A stretch of 64,000 nucleotides of DNA from assembly GCA_016713645.1 (NCBI GenBank), contig JADJOU010000012.1, forward strand, positions 1-64,000, given 5' to 3'. Under the pieces are notes generated by a model. It saw only the letters and a list, made by a program, of their open reading frames with translations, made no database searches and was not told the origin of the DNA. Positions 16,302 through 27,782 of this stretch are shown piece after piece. How positions within the stretch are numbered: the stretch's first letter is position 1; the number at the start of each line of letters is the position of its first letter. The translations under genes were made by a program, and so were the position numbers. The stretch comes from Bacteroidota bacterium. Its GTDB lineage: Bacteria; Bacteroidota; Bacteroidia; Chitinophagales; JADJOU01.

Positions 16302-18956
16302 CTATTCATCCCCTGCGTCATCGCCAGGCTCTTCTGAATCATCTTCTGTTTCTTCTATTTCTGGTTCGTCAATGAATTCTTCTAGTTCTTCACCTCCTTG
16401 CAAAGCGTTGTCGATATTGTTTACATCACCCTCCATACCTTCTACAAATTCATCCTCATCATCATCTCCTACAACTACTTTTGCTACTACAGCAATCACA
16501 TCCTTGCCTTTGAGTTTGATCAAGGTAACCCCTTGTGCTGCTCTTCCAATTACGCGCAAAGCGGATACTTTCAATCGAATTGCCAAGCCAGATTTATTGA
16601 TAATCATCAAATGATCGCCGTCGACGACATTTTTAATGGCGATAACTTTACCTGTTTTTTCAGTGACATTCAAGGTTTTTACCCCTTTACCACCTCTATT
16701 GGTGATTCGATAAATCGGTTCACCATCTTCTGGGTCGTCGAGATAAGTTCTCTTGCCGAATCCTTTTTCAGATACAACCAAAATCGTTTGTTTCTCTTCA
16801 CTGTCCTTATCTACACAGACCATTCCGACGATGGCGTTGTTCTCATTGATTTCTCCTAAGTCCATTCCAGTAACTCCAGCTGCAGATCTTCCCATGGAGC
16901 GAATTTTGCTCTCATTGAATCTAAGTGCTCTTCCGTCAAGTGAAGCCAAAACCACTTCCATCTTTCCATTTGTCAAGACAACTTCCAATAATTCATCACC
17001 TTCTCTGATAGTCAAGGCGGTGATACCATTCGTTCTTGGGCGAGAGAATTCTTCTAATAATGTCTTCTTGATAACTCCATTTTTGGTACAGAACATCACA
17101 TAGTTATTATTGATGTACTCTTCGTCTGATAAGTTTTGAATAGGTATATAAGCCAAGATTTTATCTTCACTAGAGATATTCAAAATATTCTGAATCGCTC
17201 TTCCCTTGCTCGTTTTATTGCCTTCAGGCACTTCGTATACATTCAACCAATGACATCTTCCATTTCTTGTGAAAAGGAGTAGGACATTGTGTGTATGTGC
17301 AACAAACATGTGCTCGATAAAGTCTTCTTCACGGCTATTGCTCCCTTTAGAGCCTTTGCCACCTCTACTTTGCTCTTTGTATTCTGCGAGCGAAGTGCGT
17401 TTCATATAGCCCAAGTGTGTAATAGTCACAACAACTTGTTCGTTGTCGATCAAGTCGAGGATATTGATTTCGCCACTGGCAAATGTGATATCTGTTTTTC
17501 TCTTATCGCCGTACTTGGTTTTGATTTCTGTCAATTCGCCTTTGATAATAGTATATCTCAAAGTCTCATCGCTCAAGATATTTTTCAAATGCGTGATCAA
17601 AGCCATGATGTCTTCGTATTCTTTGCGCAATTTCTCAATCTCCAATCCAGTCAAAGCGCGCAATCTCATCTCTAAGATGGCCTTAGTCTGAATTTCGCTC
17701 AACTCAAATCGACTCATCAAAGTGTCTTGAGCAATTTGTGAAGTCTCACTCTGACGAATGATTTTGATCACTTCGTCGATATTATTGACCGCAATGATCA
17801 ATCCTTCGAGGATATGTGCTCTTTTCTCTGCTTCTGCTAATTCAAATTTCGTTCTTCTGACAACGACTTCATGTCTGAATTCCACAAAATGGCGAATCAT
17901 GTCTTTAAGATTCAACATTTCAGGTCTGCCCTTTACCAAGGCAATATTATTTACACCAAAAGAAGTCTGCAATTGAGAGTATTGGAATAAGCGATTCAAG
18001 ACGACATTTGGAATGGCATCTCTTCTCAATTCTACGACCAATCGCATCCCTGTTCTATCACTCTCATCTCTTACATCACTAATACCTTCAATCTTGCCTT
18101 CATTGACCAATTCAGAAATTTGAACATGCAACTTAGCCTTATTGACTTGATAAGGAATCTCCGTGATGACGATATTTTCTCTATTTCCTTCGTTTTCAAT
18201 TTCTGCCTTACCTCTTACAACTACTTTCCCTCTACCTGTTCTAAAAGCCTCGCGAACACCTTCGATTCCGTAAATGGTTCCTCCAGTTGGAAAATCAGGT
18301 GCTTTGACAAATTCCATCAATTCATCGACCGTAATTTCACGATTATCGATATAAGCAATGCAACCATCTATGGCTTCAGTGAGGTTATGTGGCAACATAT
18401 TGGTCGCCATTCCAACCGCAATACCGCTTGTTCCATTCACCAATAGATTTGGAATGCGCGCTGGCATTACTGTTGGCTCTTTCAATGTATCATCAAAATT
18501 GTTTTGAAAATCAACCGTTTCTTTTTCAAGGTCTGATAACATTTCCTCAGCAATCTTGCTCATTCTCGCCTCTGTATACCTCATGGCTGCAGGTGGATCG
18601 CCGTCAACTGAACCGTAATTTCCCTGTCCGTCGACCATCGGGTAGCGCAAACTCCACTCTTGTGCCATACGCACCATAGAGTCATAAACGGCTGTATCAC
18701 CATGTGGATGGTACTTTCCCAATACTTCTCCTACGATACGGGCTGATTTCTTATAAGGTTTATTGTGGTGATTGCCCAATTCATGCATACCAAACATTAC
18801 CCTTCTGTGTACTGGCTTAAATCCATCTCTTACATCTGGAATCGCTCTCGATACGATGACTGACATCGAATAGTCAATATAGGCTGTTTTCATTTCATCC
18901 TCGATATTGATCGGGATGATTCTTCCGTGGTTCCTTTCCTCTTCTAATTCTGACAT
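16302..18956 (-). CDS. gyrA: DNA gyrase subunit A
   Basis: 884 residues, intact. Type II topoisomerase subunit that cuts and rejoins DNA with GyrB to introduce negative supercoils. Catalytic Tyr127 sits in AAMRYTEARM; the quinolone-determining region GDTAVYDSM has Thr88 and Asp92 at the Escherichia coli Ser83/Asp87 positions. The C-terminal beta-pinwheel includes a GyrA-box-like QSRGGKGSKG rather than the canonical QRRGGKG. A very acidic tail (EFIDEPEIEETEDDSEE...) ends the protein. It has its own terminator; gyrB is not in the window. Confidence 0.97.
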   Translation of the reverse strand: MSELEEERNHGRIIPINIEDEMKTAYIDYSMSVIVSRAIPDVRDGFKPVHRRVMFGMHELGNHHNKPYKKSARIVGEVLGKYHPHGDTAVYDSMVRMAQEWSLRYPMVDGQGNYGSVDGDPPAAMRYTEARMSKIAEEMLSDLEKETVDFQNNFDDTLKEPTVMPARIPNLLVNGTSGIAVGMATNMLPHNLTEAIDGCIAYIDNREITVDELMEFVKAPDFPTGGTIYGIEGVREAFRTGRGKVVVRGKAEIENEGNRENIVITEIPYQVNKAKLHVQISELVNEGKIEGISDVRDESDRTGMRLVVELRRDAIPNVVLNRLFQYSQLQTSFGVNNIALVKGRPEMLNLKDMIRHFVEFRHEVVVRRTKFELAEAEKRAHILEGLIIAVNNIDEVIKIIRQSETSQIAQDTLMSRFELSEIQTKAILEMRLRALTGLEIEKLRKEYEDIMALITHLKNILSDETLRYTIIKGELTEIKTKYGDKRKTDITFASGEINILDLIDNEQVVVTITHLGYMKRTSLAEYKEQSRGGKGSKGSNSREEDFIEHMFVAHTHNVLLLFTRNGRCHWLNVYEVPEGNKTSKGRAIQNILNISSEDKILAYIPIQNLSDEEYINNNYVMFCTKNGVIKKTLLEEFSRPRTNGITALTIREGDELLEVVLTNGKMEVVLASLDGRALRFNESKIRSMGRSAAGVTGMDLGEINENNAIVGMVCVDKDSEEKQTILVVSEKGFGKRTYLDDPEDGEPIYRITNRGGKGVKTLNVTEKTGKVIAIKNVVDGDHLMIINKSGLAIRLKVSALRVIGRAAQGVTLIKLKGKDVIAVVAKVVVGDDDEDEFVEGMEGDVNNIDNALQGGEELEEFIDEPEIEETEDDSEEPGDDAGDE

Positions 18957-19180
18957 GTTTACTTATATTATTTACTTTAAAGACGTGCGAAAATAGGTCA
19001 TTTTTTATCCAAAATACCTGAAAGTTATTAACAAAAAATGAATAATTTGAATCCATTAAAATATCCCTGAAATTGCTCATTTCGATGATATTAGGAGGAA
19101 ATTAACGAATATTAGAAGAATAATAATAAACATTCTTTGTCCAATTCATTTATAATCGGGATTTCTTAGCTTTCAATGGT

Positions 19181-19188
19181 TACTTTTG
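19181..19188 (+). promoter_or_regulatory. Candidate -7 box TACTTTTG
   Basis: TACTTTTG ends 4 bp before the helicase ATG at 19193, suggesting a leaderless or near-leaderless transcript if it is used. Confidence 0.35.
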
Positions 19189-19192
19189 CCGA

Positions 19193-22100
19193 ATGATTGA
19201 AAACTTAAAATTCCTCCTAAAACAATTGTATCCGTCTGTTTTAGAGAGAGGGCAGCGAATGTATAATGTGTCGGGAAGTAAAATAGTGATTAAAGAAGAA
19301 ACGGATGATTTTGTGCTTGTCTCAGTACCTTCAGAAATAAAACCTGCCCCATATAACGTCACCATTCATTTTAGAGCTGAAAAAGCGACTTGCGATTGTC
19401 CTTATTTTAAAGACAATAGACAGCCATGTAAACATATAGCCTCTGCTTATTTTAAGTTATTGGAAAAACCTAAAGAAGTAGAAGAGGAAATTCCACAAAA
19501 AGCGCTCAATGATTCTGCCGTTGCTGTTCAAGCTAGAAATCTCAGTTTAGACTATTCTTATTCAAAAAATGATGCCATCAATTTTGATCAAATTGATTTA
19601 GATCACGCAGCTGAAAAACTCGCAAAATCTTCTTTTCAAGAGCTCTCTAAAATGCTCAACAGCATATCCAAATCGATGGAAATTGTCTTTGTTTCGGAGC
19701 GCTTGTTGAAGTTTCAAATTTTTTCCAATTGGTCGAGTTATCACCTTGATCTTGTTCGACATCCAGAGGGATTCATCGCCACTTGTTCATGTAAAAATTA
19801 TTCCAATTTTTGGTGCCCGCATACTTGGTATGTTTTGCTTGAAATCGTCAATAATCCAGAGAATAGAATGCTAGATTTTATTCAAAATTACAACCACTTC
19901 TTTGATGATGATGCAAGGCGTTTCAAATTAGATACGCACAAACCTGGATACGACCCGAATAATTATTTTGATATCGTCTTTAAAGGGGGGAAATTAGTAT
20001 CCATCTATAAAGACAAAACGGTCAATATCTTAGATGATGAAATGGATTGGCAAAAGTATACTTCCATCATGCCCCAATTGGATTTAGACTATATCCCTAC
20101 ATCAAAAGCTAGAAATAAGAAAAATGCTGTTTACCACACCATATATTTATGGACAGACTTGAGACAGCATCCCAAGTCCTCGTCTTTTAGAATTTATCCT
20201 TATGCTGTAAAACTCAATAAAAATGGTCAGTACAGCAAGACATTGAAAGAGTTTAATGCTGACTTTATCTCTAAATATTACAGCAATTTAGTCGATTACA
20301 ACTTTCATGATGAAATCATTCAAGACCTCAAAGGCCTCTCTGAAAACACCCATCTTGCTGCAATAAGTGATCGTGAAGTTGATTTTATCATGAAAAATAA
20401 TGTTCATCCGCACAAGCGCGATTATGTTTCCAAAGAATTGAAACATGAATACAATCGCAAAATTGTGATGAATATCTTTTCAAAATTAAAAGATAAGCAA
20501 AACTACATCAATCTCCATAAGCGCGACGCAGAGGATATTCACTCTTATACGCCTATTAAATTAAATGATGTTCAAATAAGCCTTGGCATCAATATTAAAA
20601 AGGAAAATAATTATATTCTCTTCTATCCATTTTTATACAATGAAGAAAAAGAGTTTCCGATTACCTCACTTTTTACCAATTATTTTGTTCTAGACAATCG
20701 AGTTTTATATCCAATCAAAGCATATGATAGCTTGATTTTGTATAAATTATTCTACGAGGTGGATAACCTCAAATGGTTGGAAGAAGATTGGGTCAAAGTA
20801 CATGAGAACATGGTCAAACCATTTCAGGAATACCTCAAAGTGAATATTGACCCACAATTGCCCATTGCACCTACAAAGACTATTCAATGTGAGATTACGA
20901 CCAAAGTCTATTTGAAAGAATATGAAACAGGCTTATTGCTTGTGCCTGCTTTTTGTTATCAATTGGATGATTTTTATAAGGAAGTCAATATGGATAGGGG
21001 GTTGATTGCTCATCATTACTACCAAAATGAGACGTATCAAATCGAACGAGATGCCATCTATGAATCTGATATGGAGCAAATGCTGCGTGGACTTCATCCT
21101 TCTTTTGAATCGCAAGTCACCGAGCATTATTTCAATTTAACAGAGGATAAAGTACTTGAGAACAATTGGTTGTTCAAGGTATTCAAGATATTCAATGAAA
21201 ATAATATTGAGATTCTAGGACAGAAAAATTTGAAAAACTACAATTACAATTCCAATAATCCAACCATTCGATTGAAGTCTGGAAGCGGAATTGATTGGTT
21301 TGATATTGAAGTGAAAGTGAGCTTTGGCAATCAAGTATTAAAGCTAACGGAGCTTCGCAATGCCATTCTCAACAACCAACAATATGTTCGTCTAGGAGAT
21401 GGAACCATCGGTGTACTTCCAGAAGAGTGGATTGCAAAATACAGTTCATTGTTTAAATTGGGCAAAGTCAATAAAGAGAAATTGGAACTAAATCAATTTC
21501 AGCTGACTGCCATCGATGAATACGTCGGAGAAATAGATCATAACGAGCAAATTATTGAATTGCAAGAGAAAATTGCACGCTTGCAAAATTTCAAAGAAAT
21601 AAAACAAACACCACTTCCTACCAATACCAAAGCAGTATTGAGGGATTATCAAATCAATGGTTATCATTGGTTGAGATTCTTGCACGAATATGGATGGGGC
21701 GGTTGTTTAGCAGATGATATGGGATTGGGAAAAACCGTTCAAGTACTGACATTCCTTCAATCATTGATCAATGAAAACAAGCAATTCAAAGCCTTGGTTG
21801 TCGTTCCAACATCTCTCATATTCAACTGGGAAAATGAAATTCTCAAGTTTACTCCAACGATAAAATACCTCTTGCACTCAGGGATGGAGCGCACCCGAAC
21901 AACCAATGATTTCAGTCAATTTCAATTGATCATCACTTCTTATGGATTATTGAGAAGAGATTTGGAAATGTTTAAATCATTTGAATTTGACTATGTCATT
22001 CTCGATGAAAGTCAAGCGATAAAGAATCCACTTTCTAAAATAAGCAGAGGCGTGCGATTGTTGAAAACCAAGAATAGATTGGTCATGACGGGAACTCCTG

Positions 22101-23022
22101 TCGAGAATTCTACCTTTGATTTATATGCTCAGTTGGACTTTTCTAATCCTGGCATGTTGGGCTCATTAGAGAATTTTAAAACCAATTTTGCGTATAAAAT
22201 TGATAAAGAACAAGATGAAGAGACAGCAGCAAAACTGCGCAAAATCATCTATCCATTTGTTCTCAATCGAAAGAAAGAAGTTGTTGCCAAAGAGCTTCCA
22301 GAGAAAACGGAAATCATATTGTTCTGTGAGATGGATGTAATTCAGCGCAAGATTTATGAGACTTATAAAATTAAAATTAAGGAAGAAATTCGCGAGGCAA
22401 TTGATGAGCAAGGCCTAAATAAAGCAGGCTTGCATATCCTTCGAGGCTTGACAAAACTGCGTCAATTATGCAATCACCCCGCATTGCTCAATGAAGAGGA
22501 TTTTTCAAAATCGAGCAGTATAAAGATGAATCTATTGTTTGAACATCTAGAAGAATTATTGGAGAATAAAAAGAAAGTATTGGTCTTCTCCTTCTTCAGT
22601 TCTATGTTGGATTTGGTGGAGAAAAAGATGATTGATAAGCACTATCAATATGTGAAAATTACGGGCGAGACAAAAGATAGAAAGGGCAAAGTGGAGGAAT
22701 TTCAAAATAATGAAGACACGAAAGTCTTCTTGATTTCCCTCAAAGCAGGAGGGACAGGACTCAACCTCACGGCGGCAGAATATGTATTTTGATTGATCCA
22801 TGGTGGAATCCAGCCGTTGAGCAGCAGGCGATAGATAGAACGCATCGCATAGGGCAAGACAAACATATCATTGCGTATAAAATGATTTGCAAGGATACGA
22901 TTGAAGAAAAAATACTTCAATTGCAAGTAAAGAAAAAAGCCATTGCGGATGATTTGATCAATATTGAAAGCGGATTGCTGAAGAAATTGACAAAAGACGA
23001 TGTCATGGAATTGATTGGATAA
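19193..23022 (+). CDS. SNF2-family helicase with SWIM zinc fingers, frameshifted near the end
   Basis: About 1,276 residues. The N-terminus has a SWIM zinc finger CDCPYFKDNRQPCKH (Cys67, Cys69, Cys79, His81) and a second SWIM-like CSCKNYSNFWCPH. The C-terminal ATPase core carries CLADDMGLGKTVQ (motif I), VILDESQAIKNP (motif II, DESQ), VMTGTPVENS (motif III) and, after the break, DPWWNPAVEQQAIDRTHRIGQ (motifs V-VI). The frame is lost in TTTT at 22787-22790; one extra T restores AAEYVFLIDPWWNP. Acts as a DNA translocase; bacterial SWIM-SNF2 proteins are thought to remodel nucleoprotein or RNA polymerase complexes. The break is likely a sequence error. Confidence 0.92.
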
Positions 23023-23038
23023 TGTCAACTAAATAACT

Positions 23039-23153
23039 AAGGACTGAAAGTCCTTCGTGCATTGCGTTTAATAGCCACGAATGCATGAATAAACCAGTAA
23101 TTTATTCGTGCATTCGTGGCATTTTTAAGGAGCTAAAGTGACATGCACAAAGT
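23039..23153. repeat. Palindromic intergenic element with 20-bp stem
   Basis: GCCACGAATGCATGAATAAA (23074-23093) pairs with TTTATTCGTGCATTCGTGGC (23101-23120) at 19 of 20 positions across a 7-nt loop. A smaller stem AAGGACT-GAA-AGTCCTT lies at 23039-23055, and TGCACAAAGTGCA sits near 23145. The element fills the gap between the helicase and nth and may be a mobile palindrome or a terminator; the T-run after the large stem is short (ATTTTTAAGG). Confidence 0.75.
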
Positions 23154-23189
23154 GCATTGGTTTAATTTTTTATATCAATAAATGCGTTT

Positions 23190-23810
23190 ATGAAAAGAGG
23201 GACTTATATTTTAAATACGTTGGAAAAGCTCTATCCAGAGACGCCAATTCCGCTCAATCATACTGATGCATATACATTGTTAATTGGTGTTGTATTATCG
23301 GCGCAATGCACAGATGAAAGGGTAAATCAAGTGACTGCGGTTTTGTTTAAACAAGCCAATACGCCTCATGCGATGGTCAAAATGACTATAGATGAAATCG
23401 AGGCTATTATTCGACCCTGCGGATTGAGCAAGAACAAATCCAAGGCATTATACAATCTCTCACAAATTATTATTGATAAGCATCACGGTGAAGTACCAGA
23501 TAGTTTTGAAGCATTGGAAGAACTTCCAGGAGTAGGTCACAAGACAGCATCTGTCGTGATGTCACAAGCCTTTGGTGTGCCCGCATTTCCTGTAGACACC
23601 CATATCCATCGATTGGCCATTCGATGGGGATTGACCAATGGAAAAAATGTAGAACAAACGGAGGCAGACTTGAAAAGAATATTCCCCAAAAAATCTTGGA
23701 ATAAATTGCACTTGCAAATCATCTTTTACGGTCGTCAATATTGCCCAGCTAGAGGCCATAATGAAGAGAATTGTTTGATTTGTAGTAATTGTATGAAATA
23801 TGCGGTATAA
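23190..23810 (+). CDS. nth: Endonuclease III
   Basis: 206 residues, bifunctional DNA glycosylase/AP lyase of base excision repair for oxidised pyrimidines. The helix-hairpin-helix LEELPGVGHKTASVV holds the catalytic Lys and the following FPVDTHIHRLA the catalytic Asp. The C-terminal iron-sulfur cysteines are spaced C-x9-C-x2-C-x2-C (YCPARGHNEENCLICSNC) and not the usual C-x6-C-x2-C-x5-C. The start MKRGTYILNTLEKLYPETP aligns with the family. The gene is intact. Confidence 0.93.
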   Translation: MKRGTYILNTLEKLYPETPIPLNHTDAYTLLIGVVLSAQCTDERVNQVTAVLFKQANTPHAMVKMTIDEIEAIIRPCGLSKNKSKALYNLSQIIIDKHHGEVPDSFEALEELPGVGHKTASVVMSQAFGVPAFPVDTHIHRLAIRWGLTNGKNVEQTEADLKRIFPKKSWNKLHLQIIFYGRQYCPARGHNEENCLICSNCMKYAV

Positions 23811-23975
23811 GCATTCTTAAAATGCTATTCAAGACCTAAAGATAAATCCTTTCGTGGTTTAAATGTCCCAATTTTATTTTTGAATGTTAATAAGTTTTTA
23901 TCGCTTCAATTAGCTGTAAAATTTACCTTTATAAACACTGTTAATATCACAAAATAATATTCCTCAAAAGAAAAT

Positions 23976-23983
23976 TATATTTG
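23976..23983 (+). promoter_or_regulatory. Candidate dnaE -7 box TATATTTG
   Basis: TATATTTG fits TAnnTTTG and lies 64 bp upstream of the dnaE ATG at 24048. The rest of the 237-bp gap after nth shows nothing recognisable apart from a short direct repeat of the AACAACTAACAGC type before the start codon. Confidence 0.4.
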
Positions 23984-24047
23984 CTCATAGGATTTTTACC
24001 CAATAGAATTCCTAACAACTAACAGCTAACAACCAACAACCATTTTA

Positions 24048-27000
24048 ATGCAATTCTCCCATCTCCACTGCCATACACAATACCACTATTAGATGGTGCA
24101 ACTTCAATAGCGGGGATGATGAAAAAAGCTGCCGCTGATGGCATGCCAGCAGTGGCTTTGACCGATCATGGAAATATGTTTGGAGCATTTGAATTTGTCA
24201 AAGAAGCGGTTAAAAACAAGCTCAAACCCATTGTGGGCTGTGAATTCTATGTTGTGGAAGACCGACATAAAAAGTCATTTACAGGTGGAGAAAAGGATAG
24301 GAGATACCATCAATTATTGCTCGCTAAAAATCAAAATGGCTATAAAAATCTTTCTAAACTTTGCTCACTCGGCTATATAGAAGGCCAATACAGCAAATAC
24401 CCGCGCATCGATAAAGAACTCATTCTAAAATATAAAGAGGGCTTGATTGCAACGACATGCTGCCTTGGGGCGATTGTGCCGCAAACCATTCTGAATAAAG
24501 GCGTTGAAGAAGGAGAGAAGGTTTTCTTGGAATGGTTGGAAGTATTTGGAGATGATTATTTCATCGAGTTGCAGCGACATGAAATTACCAATATTCGCAA
24601 TTCAGGCTGGAGTCAAGAAGACATCAATCAAGTTTTAATCGGTTGGAGTAAGAAGTATAATGTACCGGTAATTGCAACCAATGACAGTCATTACCTCAAT
24701 GAAGAAGATTTTACAGCACATGATATTTTACTCTGTTTAAACACGGGAGAAAAAGTAAGTACTCCTGTTGCATTGGATGATGGAGAGAGTAAGAAGGGAT
24801 TCAGATTTGGATTTCCCAACAACAAATTCTTCTTCAAGACCACGGCTCAAATGGTGGAAATTTTTCAAGATATTCCTGAGGCATTGGACAATACCAATAT
24901 CATCGTCGATCGAGTTGAAGCACCGGAATTGAAGCGCTATGTCTTATTGCCTAATTTTACTCTGCCTGAAGGATTTACTTCACAAGATGAATATTTAGAA
25001 TTCCTCACTTATGAAGGAGCTAAAAAGCGCTATGGCATTCTCACTGCGGAGATGGAAGAGCGCATCAGTTTTGAATTATTGACGATTAAAAATTCTGGTT
25101 ATCCAGGCTACTTCTTGATTGTACAAGACTTCACGACAGCCGCTCGAAATATGGATGAATGGGTTGGGCCGGGAAGGGGATCTGCTGCAGGTTCTGTGGT
25201 CGCTTATTGTTTGGGGATTACGAATGTCGACCCATTGGCATATAACTTACTCTTTGAGCGTTTCTTAAATCCAGAGCGGGTTTCATTGCCCGATATCGAT
25301 ATTGATTTTGATGATGAAGGTCGAGAAAAAGTCATCGATTATGTCGTCAATAAATACGGCAAAAATCAAGTAGCACAAATCATCACATACGGCACCATGG
25401 CTGCAAAGTCATCCCTAAAAGATGTAGGAAGGGTGATGGATATACCGCTTCCTGAAGTGGATAAGGTCACTAAATCGCTGCCTGATGGATATTCTCTCAA
25501 TGAATTGATCAACGATGAAAAATATGCATCGGAGAAGAAAGATATGAATGCTGAGCAAATTGTCAAAGCGGAGGATTTTAGAAAATTATCCAAAGCTGGT
25601 GGACAAATAGGAGAGATGATCAAGCTAGCTGTTGAATTAGAGGGCTCTGTCGCAATACGGGAGTGCATGCTTGTGGCATTATTATTACGCCAGAAGACAT
25701 CACCAATATCATCCCTACTGCGGTATCCAAAGACTCGAGCTTATTGTTGACCCAAGTGGATAATTCGTGTGTGGAGAGCGCAGGCTTGCTCAAGATGGAC
25801 TTCTTGGGATTGAGAACCTTGTCCATTATTAAAGAGGCAATAAAACTCATTCGAGATCGATTTGATATTGACATCAAGCCCGATGATATCCCGCTTGATG
25901 ATCCTAAGACATTCGAATTATTTCAAAGAGGTGAGACCAATGGCATTTTTCAATTTGAAAGTGCGGGCATGCAGAAGCACCTCAAGGCTTTAAAACCAAC
26001 GGTGTTTGAAGATTTGATTGCGATGAATGCCTTGTATCGACCAGGCCCGATGCAATATATTCCCAATTATACCAAGCGAAAGAATGGGGAAGAGGCAATT
26101 ACCTATGATTTGCCTATCATGGAAGAAATTCTCAAGGAGACCTATGGAATCACCGTTTACCAAGAACAAGTGATGTTGCTCTCTCAATTGATGGCGGGAT
26201 TTACTAAAGGTCAAGCGGATAGTCTCAGAAAGGCGATGGGTAAAAAGAACATTGCCGATATGGAGAAAATGTATACTAAATTCATAGAAGGCTGCGCTGC
26301 AAATGGCTTGGATACAAAAATCGTAGAGAAAGTATGGAAGGATTGGGCAGCATTTGCGGAATATGCCTTCAATAAATCCCACGCCACTTGTTATGCATAT
26401 TTGGCCAATCAAACAGCCTATCTCAAGGCAAATTATCCGGCGGAATTCATAGCAGCTTTGCTCACCAATAATATGAGCAATATCGACCAGATCAATTTCT
26501 TCTTGACTGAAGCGCGAAGATTAGGTATTAAAATATTAGGTCCGGATGTCAATGAGAGCAATGTAAAGTTCTCCGTGAATAAGGATGGAGCTATTCGATT
26601 TGCACTATCTGCGCTTAAAGGCGTAGGAGAAGCCGCTGTGGAAGAATTGATCAAAGAGCGCAAAGCCAATGGCGAATTTAAAAGTGTATTTGATTTAGCG
26701 CAGCGCGTTAATTTGAGGAGTTTCAATAAAAAAGCATTTGAATCTATTGCCTATGGCGGCGGTTTTGATTGCTTTACAGATATTCATAGGGCTCAGTATT
26801 TCAAGGATGATGGCGAAGGTACATTTATTGAGCGCTGCATTAAATTTGGCAATAAAATGAATGAATCTTCTGCCAATACAGGGGCTTCATTATTTGGCGA
26901 CATGGCGCCAGTCGCCTTGGCAGTGCCTAAAGTGCCAGATGTGGAGCCATTTAGTCTATTGGAAAAACTCAATCATGAATTGGATGTTACCGGCATTTAT

Positions 27001-27603
27001 ATGACTGGACATCCACTTGATCGATATAAGAAAGAGATTCAATCCTTTTGCAATGCTACTTTGGCCGATATTCCAGAATCAAATGGAAAAGATATGTTGA
27101 TCGGTGGGATGATACAAAAATCGATGATTGCACTATCTAAGCAAGGCAAAAAATATGGTCGATTTACCCTGCAAGACTATAATGGAACCTTCGAGTTCAT
27201 GCTGTTCGGCGAGACTTGTTTGCGCTTTGAACACCTCATTAAAAACATCGGCTTGCCGATTGCTATTCGTGGAAAATATACTACGAAAAAGGGGTGGAAT
27301 GGGGAGGAGCGCACTGAATTTGAAATGTCAGAAATCCATCTCTTAGATGAGATGCGCGATAAGATGACCAAATCAATTAAAATTCAATTGGCACCAGAGC
27401 GCATCGATCAATTTTTAATTGATTCATTGGAAGATATTTTCAAGAAGAATGCTGGAACATTGACGGTCAATTTTACAATTAAAAATGAAGAGGATAAATT
27501 ATCTGCCAATGTCTATTCCAATAAATACCGCGTCAATGCCACAGAGGATTTGGTGACGAGATTGAATGTTGAATTGGGCGAGGATTATGTATTGGGGAAG
27601 TAG
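24048..27603 (+). CDS. dnaE: DNA polymerase III alpha subunit, two frameshifts
   Basis: Replicative polymerase, about 1,185 residues. The true start is the ATG at 24048: MQFSHLHCHTQY begins the PHP domain. A base is missing at about 24083-24086 (restores TQYSLLDGATSIAGMMKKA) and another at 25650-25652 (GTC CGC AAT restores EGSVRNTGVHACGIII). Between them lie the PHP region, the polymerase palm with catalytic acidic residues in PDIDIDFDDEGREK, and GPGRGSAAGSVVAYCLGI. After the second break come FQFESAGMQKHLK, NALYRPGPM, the HhH and OB-fold region (IGGMIQKSMIALSKQGKKYG). Both breaks are single bases in an otherwise well conserved essential gene. Confidence 0.95.
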
Positions 27604-27782
27604 CTCGTTGACGAGCTATTTCAATAAACGAAATCCCGGTGCCTGAGGCACTCGATGGCACCACCACACCTGTTTGAATTAACGAAATACCGGTGCCTGA
27701 GGCACTCGATGGCACCACCACACCTGTTTCAACAAACGAAATACCGGTGCCTGAGGCACTCGAAGGCACCATTTTCGTCATT
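27601..27782. repeat. Three 54-bp tandem units and a palindrome at the dnaE stop
   Basis: Units begin AACGAAAT at 27627, 27681 and 27735 (period exactly 54 bp; the third is partial). Each holds CCGGTGCCTGAGGCACTCGA followed by [T/A]GGCACC, which can fold either as GGTGCC/GGCACC or as GTGCC-TGA-GGCAC. Directly upstream, TAGCTCGT-TG-ACGAGCTA (27601-27618) is a perfect 8-bp palindrome whose first three bases are the dnaE stop codon. Identity between units is very high in the core. Confidence 0.85.

Noticed and set aside
22166..23028. Minus-strand open frames inside the helicase gene
   Set aside because: Antisense shadows of a well supported gene with no family features of their own.
24048..27603. 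Split dnaE as two functional polypeptides, as in intein-split DnaE
   Set aside because: No intein motifs at 25650; one extra C restores the exact family sequence EGSVRNTGVHACG, so a simple frameshift is sufficient.
27533..27781. Minus-strand frame with an 18-residue repeat (VPSSASGTGIS...) and a plus-strand frame across the same bases
   Set aside because: They arise because the 54-bp DNA repeat period is divisible by three; no start context, and they overlap the dnaE 3' end.
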